Source of the DNA: an uncultured Vampirovibrio sp. | GTDB lineage: Bacteria; Cyanobacteriota; Vampirovibrionia; Gastranaerophilales; Gastranaerophilaceae | Assembly (NCBI GenBank): GCA_910577515.1 | Contig: CAJTLW010000003.1 | Location: 124,001 to 188,000, forward strand | DNA: 64,000 nt | Direction of reading: 5' to 3' | Shown: one piece after another, positions 24,156 through 33,468 of the stretch | Layout: each line of letters starts with the position of its first letter | Position numbering within the stretch: position 1 is the stretch's first letter | Program-made: the position numbers and the translations under genes | The notes under the pieces: generated by a model | What the model was told of the DNA's origin: nothing | Databases searched by the model: none | The model's input: the letters and a program-made list of their open reading frames with translations, nothing else

Positions 24156-26609
24156 ATGAAATATAAACCTGCTTTTTCCCTAGTTGAAATGCTCATGGCA
24201 CTATTGGTTGCTTCATTGCTGCTTGCAGCATTAGCTCCTGTAATGACAAAACGTCTTAATGATAATGTAAGTGTTACTGTTCCAAGCAAAAGCGATAGTG
24301 GATATAAAATTTTTACAACAGATGATGCGGATTGTGAGGAAGTTGAAGGACAAAACTATATGAAATGCGCATTCACTGTGCCGAATGATGTGACGCAGTT
24401 AAATATTTATATGCAAGGTGCAGGCGGCGGCGGTGCGGCTGCAATCCCTGCTATCAATGAAATTTGTGAATTTAATACAGCAACCGGTAATAACAGTGCA
24501 AATACAGTTATCTGTAAATCAAGGTATAACGATGTTAAATATTGGAATGCTATAAATACAAGCGTGAAAGGTGTAAAAATCGGACGGTATTATTTGGATA
24601 TATTCATTGCTCCTGGCATGCAAAATTTATCTGCTCTTTTAATAGCGCCGGGCGGAGGTGGAGGCGGAGGAATTTACCATTCAAAACCTGTCCACCAGAA
24701 TGATTGTGAGAATATTAAACCTGGCGTCTTAAAATATTTAACGGCAGAGCAAAATGGCGGTGCGGCTGCCTGTGTTACAAAATTTGCCGTGGCAGACGAC
24801 GGATATGGCGGTCCTACAGCGCTTGTGAGCGGCAATACTGTGGTTAAAGCTGGTGTTACTTGTGATTCGGGTGCTTGCTGCTGGCAGGATGTTTCGGGAG
24901 AATGTGATATTGACCCTTCGGGCGGAAGGACAGGCTGTTCAAGACCCGTATGTACTTGGGATGCCGCAAACAATGCCTGTAATAATTATCACCCGGGTAA
25001 TACCAAAATAGGAGACTGGAGTCTTCCGAAAGAACCTGAAATTGCAGCTTGGTTTGCACATTTGAATGAAGTAAATAACTATAAAGGAGCTGACGGTCTC
25101 CAATTGTGCAGTTTTTCAGGTAACACGGGCGGCACATCTTGGTGTAAATATAAGGTACAAGGTTGTCCCGGAAGCCTAAACGGAGTAGATAACGGTGCTT
25201 GTCACATGCAGCATATCTGGTCAAAAACTCCAATTGATGCAGAACATTATAAAAACTGGGCGTATGACGCAATTTCGGGAGGCGTATATTATACAGCCAC
25301 TACACACAAATACACAAGAAAAGCCTCAAGATGTATAACAAAAAAGGCATATACAAATTATGGTGGAGCAGGAGGTGCTTCAGGCAGCATTACAAGAATT
25401 TCTCCCCACGAAAAAATGAACTCTCTTTTAAAAGAATATGCGGGTAAAGCTTATATTCACACATTTGCAGACCCGGGTAACCCCGGCGGGGAAAGTGTTG
25501 CGAATTTCGAAACAGGAGCAAAAGACGGTGACAGCCAGCTTAGTAATATAGCTGCAAGTGGCATGCACGTTTATATGAACACAGGCGGAAGTATTGTAAA
25601 ATTTATTAATAACACCTATGGCGGCAGATACGGTAACGGCGCAAGTATAGCATCTTCTGGTACTGGTTTAAAATATGGCGGAAACTTCTGCTGGTCAAAC
25701 GTTTTAAATGCTGATGAATACGAATGTACCCCAAGCAAAGAAGGCAAAAGTGGAACATCAACCGCAGGTGGTACGGGAGGAAAAGCTGTTTATACATTAT
25801 TAAATGGAACCACAATCTCTTGCACGGCAGCCGGAGGAAATAACAGCTCAAAAAATGAAGACGGGAAAACAGCTTCCTGCTATGGTGCAGGCGGCGGTGG
25901 GGGTTCTGCAACCACGGAAAAAAACGGTGCAGGCGGAAAAAGCGGAGACGGATATATTGAAGTATCTTATGAAGTGAAAAGAAAAGGTGCCCCGGGCGGC
26001 GGCGGAGGCGGCGGAGCAGCTTTAGCATATCGTTCTGTACCGGTAACGCCCGGTGAAACAATATATTTTTACGTCGGTAAAGGCGGTGCAGGCGGAACTG
26101 CTGCCGATTGGGACGGTAAAGACGGCGGCGACAGCTGGTTTGAAATGTCTTCAACAGGAAAAGTTATTGCAGGCGGCGGATTTGGAGGCAAACAGGGTAA
26201 TAATGACGACATTATTCCTGTCGGCGGAGAAGGCGGAGAAGGCGGCAAATATTCTAATGCCACAAAAGCAAACTTAAAGAAAAACGGGAATATAGGCCAA
26301 GACGGTTACTATGATGAAAAAACTTCAAATTCAACTGGAGGAAACGGCGGCTTAAGCGATAATTCAGCAACAATGAGCTGCGGCGGCCTGAATAAAAATG
26401 ATAAATGTTCAAACACAACAATAAACGGCCAAAGTTTTATACCTGTTTTTGAAGTTCTTATAAAAACTCTTTTGAATAAATCAAAAGCAGATTCGGGGCA
26501 AGGCGGAGGCGGTGGCGCATTCTTAGGAGGGACTGACAATGGCAAAGCAGGAAACGGAGGAAAGGGAACAGACGGCTATATCTATATAAGATGGAATGTT
26601 TTAAAGTAA
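24156..26609 (+). CDS. Giant Gly-rich protein with type IV prepilin-like N-terminus
   Basis: 817 residues from ATG 24156 (AAGGAG upstream). The N-terminus MKYKPAFSLVEMLMALL is a prepilin signal: Phe7 is +1, Glu11 is +5, and the -1 residue is Ala instead of Gly, followed by a hydrophobic helix. The rest is extracellular-type: many cysteines in the middle (about 200-450), then long Gly runs (APGGGGGGGA, GQGGGGGAFLGG) alternating with Gly-Asn stretches, ending DGYIYIRWN. Probably a surface or pilus-tip adhesin exported by type II/IV pilus machinery. The tail resembles the partial gene at 1-56. GC is higher in the Gly-rich parts, so antisense frames there are shadows. Confidence 0.75.
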   Translation: MKYKPAFSLVEMLMALLVASLLLAALAPVMTKRLNDNVSVTVPSKSDSGYKIFTTDDADCEEVEGQNYMKCAFTVPNDVTQLNIYMQGAGGGGAAAIPAINEICEFNTATGNNSANTVICKSRYNDVKYWNAINTSVKGVKIGRYYLDIFIAPGMQNLSALLIAPGGGGGGGIYHSKPVHQNDCENIKPGVLKYLTAEQNGGAAACVTKFAVADDGYGGPTALVSGNTVVKAGVTCDSGACCWQDVSGECDIDPSGGRTGCSRPVCTWDAANNACNNYHPGNTKIGDWSLPKEPEIAAWFAHLNEVNNYKGADGLQLCSFSGNTGGTSWCKYKVQGCPGSLNGVDNGACHMQHIWSKTPIDAEHYKNWAYDAISGGVYYTATTHKYTRKASRCITKKAYTNYGGAGGASGSITRISPHEKMNSLLKEYAGKAYIHTFADPGNPGGESVANFETGAKDGDSQLSNIAASGMHVYMNTGGSIVKFINNTYGGRYGNGASIASSGTGLKYGGNFCWSNVLNADEYECTPSKEGKSGTSTAGGTGGKAVYTLLNGTTISCTAAGGNNSSKNEDGKTASCYGAGGGGGSATTEKNGAGGKSGDGYIEVSYEVKRKGAPGGGGGGGAALAYRSVPVTPGETIYFYVGKGGAGGTAADWDGKDGGDSWFEMSSTGKVIAGGGFGGKQGNNDDIIPVGGEGGEGGKYSNATKANLKKNGNIGQDGYYDEKTSNSTGGNGGLSDNSATMSCGGLNKNDKCSNTTINGQSFIPVFEVLIKTLLNKSKADSGQGGGGGAFLGGTDNGKAGNGGKGTDGYIYIRWNVLK

Positions 26610-26651
26610 AACCCCTTTTGCACAATAATTTTAGATGAACAACTTTTCAAT

Positions 26652-26684
26652 CGGGTGCATTTGTAACCTTGCACCCGTTTTTTT
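26652..26684 (+). terminator. Terminator of the Gly-rich prepilin-like gene
   Basis: CGGGTGCA (26652-26659) pairs with TGCACCCG (26670-26677), then seven T. The loop TTTGTAACCT matches that of the terminator at 82-119 while the stem differs. Confidence 0.9.
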
Positions 26685-26692
26685 ATATATAA

Positions 26693-26713
26693 TATGCCAA
26701 AATTGGAATATTT
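26693..26713 (+). repeat. Dyad element TATGCCA-N4-TGGAATA, copy 2
   Basis: TATGCCA AAAT TGGAATATTT, directly behind the terminator of the Gly-rich gene. The remaining gap to 26958 is AT-rich and must hold the promoter of the GH57 gene; I see no gene in it. Confidence 0.65.
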
Positions 26714-26958
26714 ATAAAACCACCGCCAATCGGGTATTTTATTTTTGACCGGATTTGCAAAAATTAAAAGCGACATAAAACTTTACAAAGTATATACAAT
26801 TTTCAAAATTTTTTTCAAACCTGAAAATCCAATAGAATTACTATTTAAAGACTATTTTGAACCTATAAATATATCCCATTGTACTAATTCTTATGGCTTA
26901 TATTTTAATTAGTTTTGTGATATAAATTTTATATGAATTATTATGGAGGCATTTTAAT

Positions 26959-28689
26959 ATGGGCAAAACAGTAGGACAATTTGTGTTTATGCTGCATTCG
27001 CACCTTCCCTATTATAGAATGGCCGGGATGTGGCCTTTTGGGGAAGAAAATCTTTATGAATGTATGGCAGAAACCTATGTTCCTTTATTGAATATGATAT
27101 CTGAACTTTATGATGAAGGAATTAAAGCAAAGCTTACAATAGGCATTACTCCTATTTTGGCAGAACAATTAAACGATGAACATTTAAAACAAGGTTTTAT
27201 TGATTATCTTGATTCAAGGATTACAGCTGTTTCAGGTGATTTGGAAAGATATCCTGATCCTGAAGTTGCCCATTCTCAGCATTTAAAATACCTTGCAAAA
27301 TACTATTATGACTGGTTTAACCATATTAAAGACCTGTTTATCAATAAATTTAACAAAGATTTGATTGCAGGGTTTAAAAAATATCAAGACCTTGATTGTA
27401 TTGAAATTACAACATCCGGCGCAACACATGGTTTTTCACCGCTTCTTGCAACCGATACAAACCTTAATGCCCAATTTAAAGTAGGTTCAGATACCACAAA
27501 AAGATTCTTTGGTAAAAAAGCTAAAGGTTGCTGGCTTCCTGAATGTGCCTATAGGCAGGGATATGAATTTACCGGAAAAGACGGTAAGAAAAAATGGCGT
27601 CCTGCCGTTGAAGTGACTCTTCAGAATAATGATATTGAATACTTCTTCACAGAATCTCACGTAATTGAAGGTGGTAATTCAATCGGAAACAGAAGAAGAA
27701 TAGGTGTTTACGGAAATATTGAATACATTCCTCTTCCAAAACGTGAAGCTACAGGTTATGATACATATAGTGCTTATTGGCTTCCTGATGCACAAGTTGC
27801 CGTGATGGGCAGAAATGATAGAGCAGGCTTCCAGGTTTGGTCTGCAGCAGACGGGTACCCCGGAGATGGTGTATATCGTGAATTCCATAGAAAAGACCCG
27901 AATTCAGGTATGCACTATTGGAGAATAACATCTTCCACAACAGATTTAGGAGATAAAATGCTCTATGATCCGGTGCTTGCAATGAGTCAGGTAAATTCAA
28001 ACTCAGACCACTATACAACCCTTATTTATCATCTTTTAAACGATTACAGAATTACTCACTATGATAAAGAAGGCTTATGTATGGTATCTTTCGATACTGA
28101 ATTATATGGTCACTGGTGGTTTGAAGGGGTTGAATTCATTAAGCAGGTAATTAAAAAACTGGCAACCCATCTTCCTCAGGTTGAAAGAATGACTGCAGGG
28201 GAATATCTAAAGGCTCATCCGCCGGTTGATGCCATTCAGATTCCTGAAAGTTCTTGGGGGCAAGGCGGACATTTCTGGGTATGGCAAAACCATTTAACAG
28301 AATGGATGTGGCCAATTATCCACTCTTGCGAAAAAAGAATTATTGACATTGTATCAAAATTTGAAAAGCAGCCTGATGATAAGCTTATGTTAAGGGCGTT
28401 AAATCAGATGGCGAGGGAAAATCTTCTGCTTCAAAGCTCGGATTGGCCTTTCTTAATTACAACATGGCAGGCTAAAGACTATGCTACAGATAGATTTAGA
28501 GAGCATGTTGAACGTTTTGAAAAAATTGCCGATATGATAGAATCCGGAAATATAGATGAAGCGGCATTAAACGAGATTGAGTCAATTGATAATTGCTTTG
28601 CAGAGATTGATTACCGCGTTTATCTTCCTATTGAAGAGGGTGTAATCCCGCAGCAAGAGGCAAAACTTGCTCCTCTATATGTTGATTAA
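26959..28689 (+). CDS. GH57 family alpha-amylase / 1,4-alpha-glucan branching enzyme (DUF1957)
   Basis: 576 residues. GH57 motifs: HSHLPY (13-18), the nucleophile Glu195 in CWLPECAY, and the proton donor Asp379 in SFDTELYGHWW; the C-terminal third is the DUF1957-type helical region. These enzymes act on alpha-glucans, and many with this domain layout are branching enzymes in glycogen synthesis. GGAGG before the ATG supports the start. It is a single gene between terminators. Confidence 0.9.
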   Translation: MGKTVGQFVFMLHSHLPYYRMAGMWPFGEENLYECMAETYVPLLNMISELYDEGIKAKLTIGITPILAEQLNDEHLKQGFIDYLDSRITAVSGDLERYPDPEVAHSQHLKYLAKYYYDWFNHIKDLFINKFNKDLIAGFKKYQDLDCIEITTSGATHGFSPLLATDTNLNAQFKVGSDTTKRFFGKKAKGCWLPECAYRQGYEFTGKDGKKKWRPAVEVTLQNNDIEYFFTESHVIEGGNSIGNRRRIGVYGNIEYIPLPKREATGYDTYSAYWLPDAQVAVMGRNDRAGFQVWSAADGYPGDGVYREFHRKDPNSGMHYWRITSSTTDLGDKMLYDPVLAMSQVNSNSDHYTTLIYHLLNDYRITHYDKEGLCMVSFDTELYGHWWFEGVEFIKQVIKKLATHLPQVERMTAGEYLKAHPPVDAIQIPESSWGQGGHFWVWQNHLTEWMWPIIHSCEKRIIDIVSKFEKQPDDKLMLRALNQMARENLLLQSSDWPFLITTWQAKDYATDRFREHVERFEKIADMIESGNIDEAALNEIESIDNCFAEIDYRVYLPIEEGVIPQQEAKLAPLYVD

Positions 28690-28710
28690 TCACTAAATTA
28701 ATTAAAATAA

Positions 28711-28745
28711 ACGCTTCCTGTACTAGTAAAACAGGAAGCGTTTTT
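28711..28745 (+). terminator. Terminator after the GH57 gene
   Basis: ACGCTTCCTGT (28711-28721) pairs perfectly with ACAGGAAGCGT (28731-28741) and is followed by a T run. It may also serve the convergent amidohydrolase gene. Confidence 0.92.
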
Positions 28746-28746
28746 A

Positions 28747-29706
28747 TTACCCAATATTAAATAATTTTGCGGCATTATCGTGAAAAATTTTGTTTTTAAT
28801 TTCTTCGCAATTATCAGGATAGTTTCTTTCTATAAAGGAAGCCAATGTATCAACCGATAATTTATATGCCTCTTGCGACATATAGCCGTTTTCCGTATGT
28901 TCTCCAAAACATCCAAGAGGTGTATCTGTAGCGAATAAAATTTTATCAAGTGCATTGTATTCTAATGCCGTATCAATAACTTTTTTAACAGAAGGTTTTT
29001 CATAAGATGGCAGACCGTTTTCCCAATCTACCCAGCTTAAATCAACATATATATCAGCATCATTGTTTTGCAGCGCTCTTTCAAAAACAGATATTGCCCT
29101 GTTATGACAATCAGCGCCCCCTGCACCCATATGGGCTAAAATGACAGGAACATCGGGAAATCTTTTTGCAAGATTGTAAATTGATTCAACCCCAGAAACC
29201 CCTTCGCCTTCTGAATGAAACATGCAAGGAAGCCTGTTTTCTCTTGCAAATTCCATATAAGGGTCGCATCTATAATCATCAGCATACATATTCATAGCTT
29301 CAGGATGCAGTTTTAGACCCAAAAATCTTTCAGGGTATGCTTTAAACAGCTTTTTAATATCGCTTATATCTCCGTTTGTTTTATCAGGCCTGCACACTGC
29401 AAGAAGGGCGTAAAAATCATCATCGCCGAAGATTTTTAGAGCATTTTCATTTCCTTCATATTCGCCAAGGTAAAAATCATCCGCCATTGTATCTATATCA
29501 GAGATTATCATTTTGTCAATTTTACCTGTGTTTACAAATGTATCAGATTCAGGTTGCCCGTTCAGGTTATTGAACGGTCTTTTAAAACCATCAGTAAATT
29601 CTTTTCCGTAATAATGGCCGGGTGCGCCTTCATGATACCAGTGTCCGGCATGTACATGTGGGTCGATTATGCCTTTAAATGATAAATTATTAATAATATT
29701 AAACAT
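28747..29706 (-). CDS. Amidohydrolase-family metal-dependent hydrolase
   Basis: 319 residues from ATG 29706 (AAAGGA upstream; an in-frame TTG lies two codons earlier). The TIM-barrel amidohydrolase pattern is present: DPHVHAGHW near the start, LGLKLHPEAMN, CMFHSEGEG, VILAHMGAGG and LFATDTPLG, matching the Amidohydro_2 group. Substrate unknown. It is transcribed alone or from the same direction as upp upstream, with a terminator between them. Confidence 0.85.
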   Translation of the reverse strand: MFNIINNLSFKGIIDPHVHAGHWYHEGAPGHYYGKEFTDGFKRPFNNLNGQPESDTFVNTGKIDKMIISDIDTMADDFYLGEYEGNENALKIFGDDDFYALLAVCRPDKTNGDISDIKKLFKAYPERFLGLKLHPEAMNMYADDYRCDPYMEFARENRLPCMFHSEGEGVSGVESIYNLAKRFPDVPVILAHMGAGGADCHNRAISVFERALQNNDADIYVDLSWVDWENGLPSYEKPSVKKVIDTALEYNALDKILFATDTPLGCFGEHTENGYMSQEAYKLSVDTLASFIERNYPDNCEEIKNKIFHDNAAKLFNIG

Positions 29707-29737
29707 TTTCAAATCCTTTTTTTATTTAAAACATGAA

Positions 29738-29773
29738 AAAATTCCCTCTTGCTAATTTTCAAAAGGGAATTTT
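29738..29773 (-). terminator. Terminator of upp
   Basis: On the minus strand AAAATTCCCT (29764-29773 side) pairs with AGGGAATTTT (29738-29747 side) and runs into T residues, between the upp stop and the amidohydrolase start. Confidence 0.8.
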
Positions 29774-29787
29774 AAAATTTTAATAAC

Positions 29788-30441
29788 TTAATAAACTGTG
29801 TTGAAAATTCTATCTCCTGCATCGCCCAAGCCTGGTACGATATAGCCTTTATCATTTAATTTTTCATCAATTTTCGAAGTAATAATTTTTAACTTAGGGT
29901 AAGCTTTTGTAAGTTTTTCAATGCCTTCGGGTGCTGAAATAAGGCTTATAAATATCATATTTTCCTCAGGAATTTGTTGTTTGATGAAGTTATGTACTGC
30001 ATCATATCCTGAATTGCCGGTTGCAAGCATAGGATCTAATATAAACACAAATGTTTTTAGAGGGTCTTTTAATTTGCCCTTCATTTTGTTGTAATACCAT
30101 ATAGGTTCCAAAGTTTCTTCATTTCGGTACATTCCAAGATGGTGAATATGGCAGAATGGAAGCAGTTCTTGTGCTACATCGGAAAAAACAAGCCCGGCTC
30201 TTAAAATGGGAGATACTATAATTTCAATTTCAGGGTTTATAACAGGGCTTTTTGTATCACAAATGGGTGTAGAAACCTGTTTTTCTACTGTTGGAAGAAA
30301 TTTTGTTCCTTCAAAAAACAGTGCGTATGAAATTCTTTTAAGTGCCTGATTAAATTTTTCAGTATCTGAATTTTTATCCCTTAAAACGGTCAAATTGTGT
30401 GCTACAAGCGGATGATTAACCACATAAATATTTTCACTCAT
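29788..30441 (-). CDS. upp: Uracil phosphoribosyltransferase
   Basis: 217 residues from ATG 30441 (MSENIYVVNHPLVAHNL), the standard family start; an upstream in-frame ATG would add nine residues. The PRPP loop FILDPMLATGNSGYDAV, SPILRAGLVF and the C-terminal PGLGDAGDRIFNT are diagnostic. It salvages uracil to UMP. It is divergent from pxpA. Confidence 0.97.
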   Translation of the reverse strand: MSENIYVVNHPLVAHNLTVLRDKNSDTEKFNQALKRISYALFFEGTKFLPTVEKQVSTPICDTKSPVINPEIEIIVSPILRAGLVFSDVAQELLPFCHIHHLGMYRNEETLEPIWYYNKMKGKLKDPLKTFVFILDPMLATGNSGYDAVHNFIKQQIPEENMIFISLISAPEGIEKLTKAYPKLKIITSKIDEKLNDKGYIVPGLGDAGDRIFNTVY

Positions 30442-30557
30442 AAATTTTACCAATCCTTTTTTGCTCATTATAATTTAAAAATATCAATAAGTATAATAAT
30501 AATTTTCTTGTATTAAAATTTTGTAGTATAATTATTTTAAAAAGTATGAGGGTATTG

Positions 30558-31202
30558 ATGGTGTTTGACTTTAACTCTGATTTAGCACAAGAATACGGAA
30601 TTTATAAAAATGAGGGGGCTTATGAAGTAGCTGAATATGTAAGCTCTGTGAATATTGCAGCAGGTTTTCATGCAGGTGATCCTTTATCTATAAAAAATGC
30701 GCTTGAATTTGCTAAAAACCGCAATCTTGCTGTAGGCGCGCATATTGGCTTTCCTGATATTTCAGGTTTTGGATATAGAAATATGGATTTAAGGGAAGAT
30801 GAAATTGAGGCTATGGTGATTTATCAGCTCGGCGCAATTTCAGCTTTTGCAAATGCATTAAATATAGAAATAGAACACGTTAGATGCCATGGTGCAATGT
30901 ATGAAAAATTAAATACAGATGTTGAATTTGCAAAAAGCGTAGCCAGAGCAGTAAAAAAGTTCAATCCCTGGTTAAATTTATTTGTTGGAAACCCCGAAAC
31001 AAAGGCTATTATTGAACAAGAAATTCAAATTAATTGCTCTTATGAGGTTTTATTTAATGAAACAATGTCTGTAAGGCAATTGAGGGAAATGTCTGTAATC
31101 CCTGATACGGTTCATTTTACAACACTTGAAAATGTAAAACGGGCTTATGATGTCATAAAACCTGCCCCGATAAATTATAACAGGGTTAAAGAGCAGGTAT
31201 AA
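30558..31202 (+). CDS. pxpA: 5-oxoprolinase subunit PxpA (LamB/YcsF family)
   Basis: 214 residues from ATG 30558, where GAGGG lies six bases upstream and the family-typical opening DFNSDLAQEYG begins. VSSVNIAAGFHAGDP, VGAHIGFPD and VRCHGAMYEKL mark the family. It is about 35 residues shorter than usual at the C-terminus. PxpA acts with PxpB/PxpC to open 5-oxoproline; those subunits are not beside it here, so the activity is uncertain. It leads the run into yvcK-panB-panC. Confidence 0.85.
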   Translation: MVFDFNSDLAQEYGIYKNEGAYEVAEYVSSVNIAAGFHAGDPLSIKNALEFAKNRNLAVGAHIGFPDISGFGYRNMDLREDEIEAMVIYQLGAISAFANALNIEIEHVRCHGAMYEKLNTDVEFAKSVARAVKKFNPWLNLFVGNPETKAIIEQEIQINCSYEVLFNETMSVRQLREMSVIPDTVHFTTLENVKRAYDVIKPAPINYNRVKEQV

Positions 31203-31243
31203 ATTTAATTTTGGAGGATTTTAAGCTAATAATTATGAAATTT

Positions 31244-32629
31244 TTAAATTCTAAAGTTAAAATGCCAAAAGACGCTATTTGGCTTGTTCCGGGATTAAGA
31301 ATTAAAAGATGGTTTGCTCTTATTGTTTTAGGTTCCGTGCTTGCTGCAATCGGCATTACATTGTTATTTAGGCTTGAGCCTATCTACTTTATAGTTTCAA
31401 CCGCAAGAAAAATCTTCCACATTGTACCTGCTGAGCTTGCAGGAATTGTGTTTATAGCGCTTGGCGCAATTATTTTTATAAAAGCCTGGAAGAGAACTAA
31501 TTTTTCCATGCTAGACCTTAACGGTACCAGAAAACAGGGTGCGATGGGTGAAAATCTATACAGAAAAATGAAATTAAACCATGGTCCAAAAATTGTTGCA
31601 ATCGGTGGTGGTACCGGGCTTTCTACGATGCTTCGCGGTATAAAAAAAATAACAAATAATATAACAGCGATTGTTACAGTTGGGGATGACGGTGGTTCAT
31701 CCGGCCGTTTAAGAGAACAGATGGGTATTTTGCCGCCTGGTGACATACGAAATTGTATAGCAGCGCTTGCGGACGACGATGATATAGTTACGCAACTGTT
31801 TCAATATAGGTTTAAAAGTGGTGAAGGGCTTGGCGGACACAGTTTTGGTAACTTGTTTATTACTGCTATGACTGCTATTTGCGGTGATATGATAACAGCT
31901 ATCAAAGAATCTTCAAAGGTGCTTTTGATAAGAGGTAAAGTTATTCCTGCTACAACAGATGATATGCGGCTTGTGGCAAGGATGGAAGACGGTTCATACG
32001 TAAAAGGCGAAAGCCAGATACCGGAATCCGGGAAAAAAATTGTTGAATTATGCTGTGAGCCTGAAGTTTGCAAACCTTCAAATGAAGTTATAGATGCTAT
32101 AAACAATGCCGACCTTATAATTTTAGGGCCAGGCAGCCTGTATACATCAATCATCCCAAACCTTCTTGTAGAAGGCATTTCAGAAGCCATACAAAATAAT
32201 GTAAAAGCAAAGAAAATTTATGTATGCAATATTATGACCCAGCCCGGCGAAACTGATAATTACAGTGCTTCGGATCATATTAAAGCAATCTTTGACCATA
32301 TGATAAAAACTGGTGCAAACCCTGATAAACCAATGATTGATGCTATCTTGATAAATAATCAGCTGCCAAATAATTTGGCGAAAAAATATGAAGAAAAAGA
32401 TTCATTGCCTGTTGAAGTAGATGTTAGTGAGATTAAAAAGCTTAATCTTGAGCTTGTAACATCAAAATTGATTCAAGATAATAAAGAAGGGTTTGTACGT
32501 CATTCTCCAAGCCGTCTTGCAAAAAGTATTTACTATTGGTACAAGAAGACTGCTAAAAAGGCTGCATCTTATGCACCAAAGGCTGATATGCTTCAACAGG
32601 AGCCTGAACTTTCAAAGTGTCAAAAATGA
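31244..32629 (+). CDS. yvcK: YvcK/CofD-like protein with N-terminal membrane segments
   Basis: About 461 residues from ATG 31244; a TTG at 31211 is an alternative. Two N-terminal membrane helices (KRWFALIVLGSVLAAIGIT and AELAGIVFIALGAIIFI) precede the YvcK core KIVAIGGGTGLSTMLRG, VGDDGGSSGRLRE, LPPGDIRNC and LGPGSLYTSIIPNLL. YvcK proteins bind UDP-sugars and influence cell-wall and carbon balance. The membrane-anchored form is less common than the soluble one. Its stop overlaps the panB start in ATGA. Confidence 0.93.
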   Translation, partial: LNSKVKMPKDAIWLVPGLRIKRWFALIVLGSVLAAIGITLLFRLEPIYFIVSTARKIFHIVPAELAGIVFIALGAIIFIKAWKRTNFSMLDLNGTRKQGAMGENLYRKMKLNHGPKIVAIGGGTGLSTMLRGIKKITNNITAIVTVGDDGGSSGRLREQMGILPPGDIRNCIAALADDDDIVTQLFQYRFKSGEGLGGHSFGNLFITAMTAICGDMITAIKESSKVLLIRGKVIPATTDDMRLVARMEDGSYVKGESQIPESGKKIVELCCEPEVCKPSNEVIDAINNADLIILGPGSLYTSIIPNLLVEGISEAIQNNVKAKKIYVCNIMTQPGETDNYSASDHIKAIFDHMIKTGANPDKPMIDAILINNQLPNNLAKKYEEKDSLPVEVDVSEIKKLNLELVTSKLIQDNKEGFVRHSPSRLAKSIYYWYKKTAKKAASYAPKADMLQQEPELSKCQK

Positions 32630-33468
32630 AAAAAACAGTAAAAAAAATTCAGAAATATAAAATAGAAAATAAAAAAATTGCAGCGCTTACAGCCTACGAT
32701 TTTTATACAGCAAAATATATTGATTCAGCGGGAATTGACCTTATTCTTGTTGGAGATTCAGCTGCAAATGTGGTTTTAGGGTATAATACTACTACACAAA
32801 TTACAATAGATGAAATGCTTATCTTTACTTCTGCTGTTGCGCGGGGAGCAAAAGAAGCTCTTGTTGTCGCTGATATGCCATTTTTGTCATATAATGTTTC
32901 AATTGAAAAGGCAATTGAAAATGCAGGAAAATTCATTGTAAAAGGAGCTGATGCTGTAAAAATTGAAGGCGGAAGTGACTATATAATAAACCTTACAAAA
33001 AGGCTTACTGAAGCAGGAATTCCTGTTTTAGCGCACCTGGGGTTCACTCCTCAATATATTAATACGATAGGGGGAAATTTTATTCAGGGAAAAGATTTTG
33101 ATGCTGCGCTAAAAATTTTGGAAGCCGCAAAAAAACTTGAAGCGGCCGGCGCCTTCGCAATAGTATTAGAGCTTATGCCAAAAGAGGCATCTAAATTTAT
33201 AAGTGAAAACCTTTCTATGCCGACAATTGGAATAGGAGCTGGATGCGGTTGTGACGGGCAAATTCTTGTTATAAATGATTTGATAGGAAAATTTGATGAT
33301 TTTTCGCCAAAATTTGCAAGAAAATATTTTGATGCAAAATCAACCATAATTGATTGTGCTAAAAAATATATTGAAGATGTCATATCAGGCGATTTTCCAA
33401 ACGATGAAGAGAGTTTTAAATTAACCAAAGAGGAGCTTTCTAAACTTGAAAATTATAAGCAATGTTAA
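32626..33468 (+). CDS. panB: 3-methyl-2-oxobutanoate hydroxymethyltransferase
   Basis: 280 residues from ATG 32626, overlapping the yvcK stop by four bases. TAYDFYTAKYID, LVGDSAANVVLGYNTT (metal Asp), MPFLSYNVS, VKIEGG and IGIGAGCGCDGQILV are the PanB signatures. First step of pantothenate synthesis, making ketopantoate. panC follows with a 23-bp overlap. Confidence 0.97.
   Translation: MKKTVKKIQKYKIENKKIAALTAYDFYTAKYIDSAGIDLILVGDSAANVVLGYNTTTQITIDEMLIFTSAVARGAKEALVVADMPFLSYNVSIEKAIENAGKFIVKGADAVKIEGGSDYIINLTKRLTEAGIPVLAHLGFTPQYINTIGGNFIQGKDFDAALKILEAAKKLEAAGAFAIVLELMPKEASKFISENLSMPTIGIGAGCGCDGQILVINDLIGKFDDFSPKFARKYFDAKSTIIDCAKKYIEDVISGDFPNDEESFKLTKEELSKLENYKQC

Noticed and set aside
24674..26545. 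Several open frames antisense to the Gly-rich prepilin-like gene
   Set aside because: The GGN-rich codons of the real gene suppress stop codons on the other strand; translations are Pro/Leu/His-rich noise.
26582..26776. Minus-strand 64-codon frame behind the Gly-rich gene
   Set aside because: It runs through the terminator and a dyad repeat, and its composition looks non-coding.
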